This document shows positions 1 to 4,317 of a DNA stretch of 6,299 nt, one piece after another. The DNA lies in the NCBI GenBank assembly GCA_025999735.1, contig BNXR01000101.1:1-6299 (forward strand), given 5' to 3'. Every line of letters begins with the position of its first letter. The stretch's first letter is position 1. The notes under the pieces are model-generated. The model saw nothing but the letters and a program-made list of their open reading frames with translations. It did no database searches and was not told the DNA's origin. Origin of the DNA: Bacteroidia bacterium (GTDB taxonomy: Bacteria > Bacteroidota > Bacteroidia > Bacteroidales > Marinifilaceae). The translations under genes were made by a program, and so were the position numbers.

Positions 1-46
1 GCACCTAAAAATACCTTATAGTTTTTTATTAGTACTTATTCAGTAT

Positions 47-70
47 AAAACGAGATAAAAAAACGAGATA
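47..70 (+). repeat. 11-bp direct repeat just upstream of the first start codon
   Basis: The sequence aaaacgagata occurs at 47-57 and again at 60-70, a 13-bp period. The second copy ends on the A of the ATG of the zinc-finger/HTH gene. Its position suggests an operator for self-regulation by that DNA-binding protein, but this is inference. No good Shine-Dalgarno is visible, which is common in Bacteroidota. Confidence 0.5.
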
Positions 71-645
71 TGGGAATCAGTAAATTAAAATTGCCGAAAG
101 TTTGCGAGCATTGTGGAAAAGCCTTTGAGGCAAAAAGCGTAATAACTCGTTTTTGCAGCGATGCGTGTATCTTAGCTGCGAGTCGGAAACGTAAAAAGCA
201 AGCGTTAGAGGAAGAACACAAACAGCATATTTTGCAAGAAAGCGCGGCGACCATTGCCACCATTCAAACGCGCCCTTACATTTCTATTCCTGAGGCGGTT
301 GTGTTGTTTGGCATTTCAAGAAACACCATTCATAGACTGATAAAAGCGGGCAAAATCCCCGCACTCAATTTAGGTGAACGTCTCACACGCATAAGCCGCA
401 CCCACATTGAAGCAATGTTTACCACCGTTGCGGTGCCGGAAAAAAAGCCACAGGGACAGCAACCGATTAAACTTCAATACGACCCAAGTGAGTGTTATAC
501 TATAAACGAAGTATCCGAAAAATACGAGGTTTCGCCGTCCACCATCAGCAGCATAATACGGCGAAACAGCATACCCAAAAGGCAAGTAGGGAAATTTGTA
601 TATGTACCCAAAGAGCAGATTGATAAAATTTTAGCAAAAAAATAG
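70..645 (+). CDS. Zinc-finger / double helix-turn-helix DNA-binding protein, excisionase-like
   Basis: This 191-aa protein probably binds DNA and helps control or direct recombination by the integrase encoded next to it. Residues 12-33 hold a Cys4 pattern (C12, C15, C29, C33) of zinc-ribbon or treble-clef type, followed by a basic stretch (RKRKK, about 39-43) and a helical linker. Residues about 70-117 form an excisionase/MerR-like HTH (ISIPEAVVLFGISRNTIHRL, then a K-I-P wing). Residues about 143-188 form a second, similar HTH (YTINEVSEKYEVSPSTISSI, again with an I-P wing). HTH_17-type proteins of this kind are known beside integrases in Bacteroidota mobile elements. The stop is separated from the integrase ATG by one base, so the two are very likely translationally coupled. 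ATG 70 is chosen because the Cys motif starts soon after it and the upstream DNA is AT-rich. Whether it acts as an excision factor or as a repressor cannot be told. Confidence 0.85.
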   Translation: MGISKLKLPKVCEHCGKAFEAKSVITRFCSDACILAASRKRKKQALEEEHKQHILQESAATIATIQTRPYISIPEAVVLFGISRNTIHRLIKAGKIPALNLGERLTRISRTHIEAMFTTVAVPEKKPQGQQPIKLQYDPSECYTINEVSEKYEVSPSTISSIIRRNSIPKRQVGKFVYVPKEQIDKILAKK

Positions 646-646
646 C

Positions 647-1891
647 ATGAAAGAATTAGTAAAAACAAAAGCAACCGTCCGACTTCGTAAGGTTGAAGAC
701 CGCAAAGAATGGTACTTATATATAGAGAGTTATCCTGTATATGTGCCAAGAAAAAACCAAGCTCAACGAGTGCGCGAATACCTCAACCGCACCGTTTCAA
801 CGGTGGAATGGGACAAAAAGCGTACCGCCCGAACTGATACTGATGGTGTCAAAACCTACAAGCCACGGCGTGATGACAATGGCTTAATCATCTGCCAAAG
901 TGACCTTGACCGTGAAAGCGTACTTTATGCGGATGGTGTTCGCAAACTTCGTCAAAACGAATACAATAATGCTGATTTATATAGCGACACCGAAACCGCC
1001 CAAGCCGAACAAAAAGAGCGTTCCGGGCAGGATTTTATGGAATACTTCGCCGAAATACCCAAAAAGCGTCATGCCAACAGTTCTAAATCTAGCATCGTAA
1101 CTTGGGGGCGAACGTACGACTTGTTAAAACTGTTTGCAGGAGACACATTGCCGTTTTCAAAAATTGAAAATCGTTTAGCAGAAGAATTTAAAATATTTCT
1201 ACTATCCGCTTCTTGCAATGGCACGAAAAGTGGGACAATCGCCCGTAACACCGCAGCAACATACTTTTCCATTTTCAAAGCCGCATTACATCAAGCATTT
1301 GTGGACAATTATTTAACAATAGATTTATCAGCCAAAGTCAAAGGCATACAGAAACAGGAAACCCGTCGCGAGTGCCTTACACTCGATGAACTCAACGCCC
1401 TTGCAGCCACACCTTGTGACTACTCCACATTAAAAAATGCTGCGCTTTTCTCTGCCCTCACAGGCTTACGGCATTGTGACATCCATAAATTACTATGGAA
1501 AGAGATACAAATGGACGGCGAACAGGCACGCTTAAACTTTACGCAACAAAAAACAAAAGGTGTTGAATACATGCCCATCTCGGCACAGACATTGCAATTT
1601 TGCGGAACACGGCGCAATCCTGACCAACTCGTGTTTGAAGACTTACCATCCCCTTCATGGATTTCCGAGCCGCTACAACGGTGGATAAAAGAGGCAGGAA
1701 TAACAAAGAAAATCACCTTCCATTGTTTCCGTCACACCTTTGCAACCCTGCAATTAGCCAATGGTACAGATATTTACACCGTCAGCAAAATGTTAGGACA
1801 CACCGACGTCAAAACAACCCAAATCTACGCAAAAGTCGTGGACGCCAAGAAAAACAAGGCATCGCAAGCCATCCAATTAAACACCTTATAA
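647..1891 (+). CDS. Tyrosine recombinase / site-specific integrase
   Basis: The 414-aa product should cut and rejoin DNA at attachment sites to integrate and excise the element. The N-terminal part (about 1-105) looks like the arm-binding domain of Bacteroidota integrases. Residues about 125-230 fit the SAM-like core-binding domain (FMEYFAEI...; NTAATYFSIFKAALHQAF). The catalytic domain (about 240-405) keeps every expected residue: R275 (TGLR), K302 (QQKTKG hairpin), H359 and R362 (HCFRHTFAT), H385 (LGHTDV) and the nucleophile Y394 (TTQIY). Length is normal for the family and nothing looks broken, so it is probably active. It follows the zinc-finger/HTH gene by one base. An integrase close to one end is typical of such elements, so an attachment site is expected nearby, most likely left of the window. 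The target site cannot be named from this sequence. Confidence 0.96.
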   Translation: MKELVKTKATVRLRKVEDRKEWYLYIESYPVYVPRKNQAQRVREYLNRTVSTVEWDKKRTARTDTDGVKTYKPRRDDNGLIICQSDLDRESVLYADGVRKLRQNEYNNADLYSDTETAQAEQKERSGQDFMEYFAEIPKKRHANSSKSSIVTWGRTYDLLKLFAGDTLPFSKIENRLAEEFKIFLLSASCNGTKSGTIARNTAATYFSIFKAALHQAFVDNYLTIDLSAKVKGIQKQETRRECLTLDELNALAATPCDYSTLKNAALFSALTGLRHCDIHKLLWKEIQMDGEQARLNFTQQKTKGVEYMPISAQTLQFCGTRRNPDQLVFEDLPSPSWISEPLQRWIKEAGITKKITFHCFRHTFATLQLANGTDIYTVSKMLGHTDVKTTQIYAKVVDAKKNKASQAIQLNTL

Positions 1892-1916
1892 TATGTAGGA
1901 AAACAACAACGGTTAA

Positions 1917-1935
1917 AGAAGCCCACAGAAGCCCA
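1917..1935. repeat. 9-bp direct repeat with 10-bp period after the integrase gene
   Basis: The sequence agaagccca is present at 1917-1925 and 1927-1935. The 10-bp period places both copies on the same DNA face, which would suit a protein-binding site, but two short copies may also arise by chance. The rest of the 1892-1996 gap is AT-rich, with no clear promoter, terminator or gene. Confidence 0.35.
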
Positions 1936-1996
1936 TAAAATACCACGTAAATGAAAATACTAAAATAAGTCTTTAATAATGTTTATTGCTTTCTTT

Positions 1997-2032
1997 TGAT
2001 TACCTTTACCATTTACAAATACAAGGTAATCA
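1997..2032. promoter_or_regulatory. 10-bp perfect inverted repeat reaching the start codon of the unknown gene
   Basis: tgattacctt (1997-2006) and aaggtaatca (2023-2032) are exact reverse complements separated by 16 nt. The right arm ends on the A of the ATG at 2032. Such a site could be an operator for a dimeric regulator. Alternatively, if transcription starts further upstream, it could form an mRNA hairpin occluding the start. It has no T-tract, so it is not an intrinsic terminator. Confidence 0.5.
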
Positions 2033-2925
2033 TGAAAAAATACACGCCACAATCAACGTTAGACGACTTTCTCAATGACAACGAATTGAACAGTCAACTT
2101 TACAGGGTACTTCTTGAGTTACAAGACGGATCGCATTTGCGAAAAAAATTGACACTTGATATTATACTCATATTCAGTATAATATATAAAATTTGCAACA
2201 CCATAAACAGTGAAAAGCATCCCGAGCAATATGTCCCCAATTACTGGGAAGACCTCATACTGAAGTACGAAAACTACGAAGCGAGCATCATCTTATCGGC
2301 GGCCTACATTGTATTAGCTCTCGAAGGGGGACCAAATGAGTATCTGTCCCATTGCTTGCAGAGGATAAAAACCAAAATAGACGACAACTATTTTGAACCT
2401 TTTGAATCAATATTGCACAGTGCCAATGCGTATGCGGAAGACCGTACTTTGCCTGCCGACTTTGCATACCTTAAAAAGCGGGCAGATAAAATCGACGACC
2501 TCAACGAGAGAGAACTATATTATCAGGAACACGTCACAAGGTACAAACAGGCACAGAACACGGGAGATATTATTACACAGATAGACAGCGAGGTAGAACT
2601 TATCAAAACACAAAAGGGACTAATCGCACCCACTGAGAGCGTAGAAACTAAATATAATGAGGATAGCGACATTCCCGACAAACTCAAAACTGTTGTCTAT
2701 ATAGAATTATTCCGTCTCATGGAGAAGGGAAAAAATATAAATGACATTTCTGCTATGGCGCGTTTTATTTCATTTATGACAGGTCAAAGTTATAAAAAAT
2801 TATACAAACAAATGCTAGAAGAAATACGATTAACTTCTTATCACGCCGAAGCAGTCAAAAAAATGAACGATTATTTTCAGGCTCTAAACATCTCTATATC
2901 AATCGAAATCAATAAACAATATTAA
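2032..2925 (+). CDS. Hypothetical protein of unknown function (possible cargo gene)
   Basis: I do not recognise this 297-aa protein. It looks soluble and mostly helical, with many charged residues and no signal peptide. One hydrophobic stretch near residues 43-54 (LDIILIFSIIYKI) is more likely a buried helix than a membrane span. The middle (about residues 145-195, KKRADKIDDLNERELYYQEH onward) is strongly charged and may be coiled coil. The C-terminal part (about 222-297) has a regular amphipathic helical look ending in a short beta-like tail (ISISIEI). ATG 2032 (MKKYTPQ) is preferred; the frame is open to a TTG at 1996, but that would place the start inside the inverted repeat. By eye the gene is more AT-rich than those downstream. 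It sits between the integration and replication modules, a common cargo position, and is followed by a strong terminator-like hairpin, so it is probably its own transcription unit. Confidence 0.75.
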   Translation: MKKYTPQSTLDDFLNDNELNSQLYRVLLELQDGSHLRKKLTLDIILIFSIIYKICNTINSEKHPEQYVPNYWEDLILKYENYEASIILSAAYIVLALEGGPNEYLSHCLQRIKTKIDDNYFEPFESILHSANAYAEDRTLPADFAYLKKRADKIDDLNERELYYQEHVTRYKQAQNTGDIITQIDSEVELIKTQKGLIAPTESVETKYNEDSDIPDKLKTVVYIELFRLMEKGKNINDISAMARFISFMTGQSYKKLYKQMLEEIRLTSYHAEAVKKMNDYFQALNISISIEINKQY

Positions 2926-2926
2926 T

Positions 2927-2969
2927 TCACCCCCAGGGGTGTACCCCGGGGGGTGAGGAATCATTTTTT
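2927..2969 (+). terminator. GC-rich hairpin plus T-tract after the unknown gene
   Basis: tcaccccc (2927-2934) pairs with gggggtga (2949-2956). After one A-G mismatch, an inner stem gggg/cccc (2936-2939 with 2944-2947) extends it. Six T follow at 2964-2969. The stem starts two bases after the TAA of the unknown gene. The T-tract lies 7 nt after the stem, slightly far for an ideal intrinsic terminator. The four C-rich and G-rich arms can also fold as two small adjacent hairpins (2928-2941 and 2943-2954). Confidence 0.65.
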
Positions 2970-2980
2970 ACACTTTTGCA
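2969..2980 (+). promoter_or_regulatory. Candidate Bacteroidota -7 promoter box
   Basis: tacacttttgca resembles the Bacteroidota primary sigma factor -7 element (TAnnTTTG, often followed by CA). The best 8-bp alignment, cactTTTG at 2971-2978, differs from the consensus by one base. No clear TTG box is seen at the -33 position. It would drive the HTH-primase operon at 3081 and start transcripts near 2984-2986. Confidence 0.4.
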
Positions 2981-2981
2981 G

Positions 2982-3020
2982 TCGTAAATCTCGCTGTGAG
3001 ATTTGCGGCTTTCTTTTTTT
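2982..3020 (+). terminator. Intrinsic terminator-like hairpin in the leader of the replication operon
   Basis: aaatctc (2986-2992) pairs with gagattt (2998-3004) around a 5-nt loop. A U-G pair and two more G-C pairs extend the stem to 2983-3007. It is followed by ctttcttttttt, with seven uninterrupted T at 3014-3020. This is a textbook intrinsic terminator shape, but it lies about 60 nt before the ATG at 3081 and immediately after the candidate -7 box. It may therefore be an attenuator, the end of a tiny RNA, or a second terminator for the gene at 2032-2925. Confidence 0.65.
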
Positions 3021-3080
3021 CACTCCAAAGACTGAAAGCCCCAAATAAATAACAAAATTAACGGAGAAAAAAGAAAAATT

Positions 3081-3464
3081 ATGAGTACAACAGAAATGAC
3101 ATTTAACGACATGCCTGAAGCAATGACGTTATTAATTGGCATGGTGGGCAACATCGAAACCATGCTAAGGACAGAACAACCGCAAGCGGAGGACGTTGAT
3201 AGGTGGTTTGACATGGAAGCACTGCGCGACTATCTTCCCGACCATCCCTCGCGCGCAGCCATTTACGTATGGAAAAAGGAACGTCAACTACCATCTCACA
3301 AGCCGAACAAAAAGCTAATGTTCCTAAAAAGTGAAATTGACAGGTGGTTTAGGAGTAACCTACGCAAAACGCAACAAGAAATTGATTCAGAAGCGCAGCA
3401 GTCCGAAGATATAAGGAAGGCAAAGATTGCCTTAGAAAAAATGAAAGGAGTGCGACATGAATAA
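3081..3464 (+). CDS. Helix-turn-helix (excisionase-family) protein, first gene of the replication operon
   Basis: This is a 127-aa DNA-binding protein. The N-terminal segment (about 7-32, MTFNDMPEAMTLLIGMVGNI) is an amphipathic helix typical of Bacteroidota element-borne HTH proteins and may mediate self-association. Residues about 43-93 form an HTH_17-like domain (FDMEALRDYLPDHPSRAAIY, then a K-P-x-K-K-L-x-F wing and EIDRWF). The C-terminal 30 residues are charged and likely helical. The gene overlaps the next by 8 nt. Proteins of this kind may act as transcription regulators, excision factors or accessory replication proteins; the position in front of a primase and helicase favours a regulatory or origin-binding role, which is inference. 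ATG 3081 follows a weak purine-rich stretch (ggag at 3063-3066, rather far away) in an A-rich leader. Confidence 0.85.
   Translation: MSTTEMTFNDMPEAMTLLIGMVGNIETMLRTEQPQAEDVDRWFDMEALRDYLPDHPSRAAIYVWKKERQLPSHKPNKKLMFLKSEIDRWFRSNLRKTQQEIDSEAQQSEDIRKAKIALEKMKGVRHE
3444..3450 (+). promoter_or_regulatory. Strong Shine-Dalgarno for the second HTH gene
   Basis: aaaggag at 3444-3450 stands six bases before the ATG at 3457. It lies within the end of the first HTH gene. Such a clear Shine-Dalgarno is unusual for Bacteroidota and supports start 3457 rather than an internal Met such as residue 39. Confidence 0.6.
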
Positions 3465-3738
3465 ACCTATCATCACCACCACCGTAGGGGCGGGGTCAGC
3501 CCGCCCTGCTGCAGCAAACAATTGGAACAGGGAGCCAAACATTGAAAAGTGGATAGACAACCAGAACGTCATGTTAGCCCTCCACATATCACCGCGCCAA
3601 CTATTCACCTTGCGGACAAATGGCACGATACCTTACACGCGCTTGGAAAACAAAATCTACTACCGGGAGCGGGACATAACGGACATCTTGAACGACAACT
3701 ACATAATGCAAAAAATACAAAGTCATGGAAACAAATAA
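3457..3738 (+). CDS. Small helix-turn-helix (excisionase-like) protein with a palindrome-encoded N-terminal insert
   Basis: This 93-aa protein has one HTH_17-like domain at about residues 36-80 (QNVMLALHISPRQLFTLRTN, then GTIPYTRLENKIYYRERDI). The pattern 'alphiSpRxLxxLRxnGtiPytrlxxkiyY' is common in small proteins of Bacteroidota mobile elements. The first 30 residues are low in structure. Residues 10-20 (VGAGSARPAAA) are encoded by a GC-rich palindrome that looks foreign to the gene. The start overlaps the previous gene by 8 nt, the end overlaps the primase gene by 14 nt, and a good Shine-Dalgarno supports the start. It likely binds DNA as a regulator, excision factor or replication accessory; which one is not visible from sequence. 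Confidence 0.83.
   Translation: MNKPIITTTVGAGSARPAAANNWNREPNIEKWIDNQNVMLALHISPRQLFTLRTNGTIPYTRLENKIYYRERDITDILNDNYIMQKIQSHGNK
3484..3509. repeat. GC-rich palindromic element inside the second HTH gene
   Basis: gggcggg (3488-3494) is exactly complementary to cccgccc (3500-3506) around the loop gtcag. The outer context, gtagggg on the left and ctgc on the right, resembles dispersed GC-rich palindromes in bacterial genomes. It is read in frame as residues 10-18 of the HTH protein. Related sequence occurs at 4276-4300 and 4684-4695. Confidence 0.55.
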
Positions 3739-4273
3739 CAATACCTTATTTTCATTCTACAAATCACCGATTACGAACACAAAGCCGAACAGGGCGGCGA
3801 CCATCTCACAGATTTACGACCTAATTCGGGGAAACGCCTACAAGGACAAGACCGACCACCTGCGCACCCTAATAGACCCACAGCAGGCGAGGCAATACAA
3901 AGCCTCTAACTTCGACTACTGCACCTTTTCAGGAGTTTTCACCTCACGCAAGGACAGCGAACTGGTAAAACATTCAGGCTTATTATGTCTTGACTTCGAC
4001 CACCTCATAAACCTCGAAACCATCCGCACGGCTTTACTGTCTGATGAGTACTTTGAGACACAACTACTATTTACAAGTCCTTCGGGCAACGGCATAAAAT
4101 GGCTCGTATCAATAGACACTGACACCGTCACGCACGGCGACTACTTTGCAGCCCTATCATACTACATAAAAAAGAAGTATGCCATAGAGCCTGACAAATC
4201 GGGCAGAGACATATCACGAGCCTGCTTTCTACCGAACGACCCAACGGCATACATCAATCCTAACAATTATTAA
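3725..4273 (+). CDS. Stand-alone AEP-type primase domain protein (BT4734-like / VirE N-terminal family)
   Basis: The 182-aa product fits the BT4734-like family (often labelled 'VirE N-terminal domain'), placed by published sequence analysis in the archaeo-eukaryotic primase superfamily. Visible landmarks are a hydrophobic strand with paired acids, LLCLDFDHL (D90, D92), which fits the metal-binding DxD motif; FTSPSGNGIKWLV (116-128), which fits the second motif with K125 where many AEPs have His; and DKSGRDISRACFLPNDP (157-173), fitting the third conserved region. It would make primers or short DNA for element replication. Its start lies in the last 14 nt of the HTH gene and it is followed after 44 nt by the PriCT-2/helicase gene. 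Most AEP proteins carry the PriCT domain on the same chain; here it is on the next gene. The old name VirE refers to a family label and does not imply virulence. Primase activity is family-based inference. Confidence 0.85.
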   Translation: METNNNTLFSFYKSPITNTKPNRAATISQIYDLIRGNAYKDKTDHLRTLIDPQQARQYKASNFDYCTFSGVFTSRKDSELVKHSGLLCLDFDHLINLETIRTALLSDEYFETQLLFTSPSGNGIKWLVSIDTDTVTHGDYFAALSYYIKKKYAIEPDKSGRDISRACFLPNDPTAYINPNNY

Positions 4274-4275
4274 TG

Positions 4276-4303
4276 TACGGGCGGGATTTGAAATCCGCCT
4301 ATT
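4276..4303. repeat. Imperfect GC-rich palindrome between primase and helicase genes
   Basis: The left arm gggcgggattt (4279-4289) pairs with aaatccgcct (4291-4300), allowing one bulged G. It begins with gtacggg, similar to the gtagggg at the left edge of the palindrome at 3484. There is no T-tract, so it is not a clear terminator. It takes up most of the 44-nt gap between the stop at 4273 and the start at 4318. Confidence 0.5.
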
Positions 4304-4317
4304 AAAAATCAAATACC

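Noticed and set aside
1..69. Attachment site or element boundary at the left edge
   Set aside because: The integrase position makes an att site nearby likely, but no matching copy of any left-edge sequence is seen in the window.
36..263. Minus-strand open frame opposite the zinc-finger/HTH gene
   Set aside because: It lies antisense to a gene with clear domains and has no recognisable domain of its own.
1657..1938. Plus-strand open frame inside the end of the integrase
   Set aside because: It overlaps the catalytic end of the integrase in another frame and its composition is not protein-like.
1996..2031. Upstream extension of the unknown gene to a TTG start at 1996
   Set aside because: It would add 12 residues encoded by the inverted repeat itself. 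ATG 2032 followed by MKKYTPQ is a more usual start.
3432..3626. Minus-strand open frame over the HTH gene overlap and palindrome
   Set aside because: It is a shadow of the second HTH gene; the Ala/Pro-rich part comes from reading the palindrome backwards.
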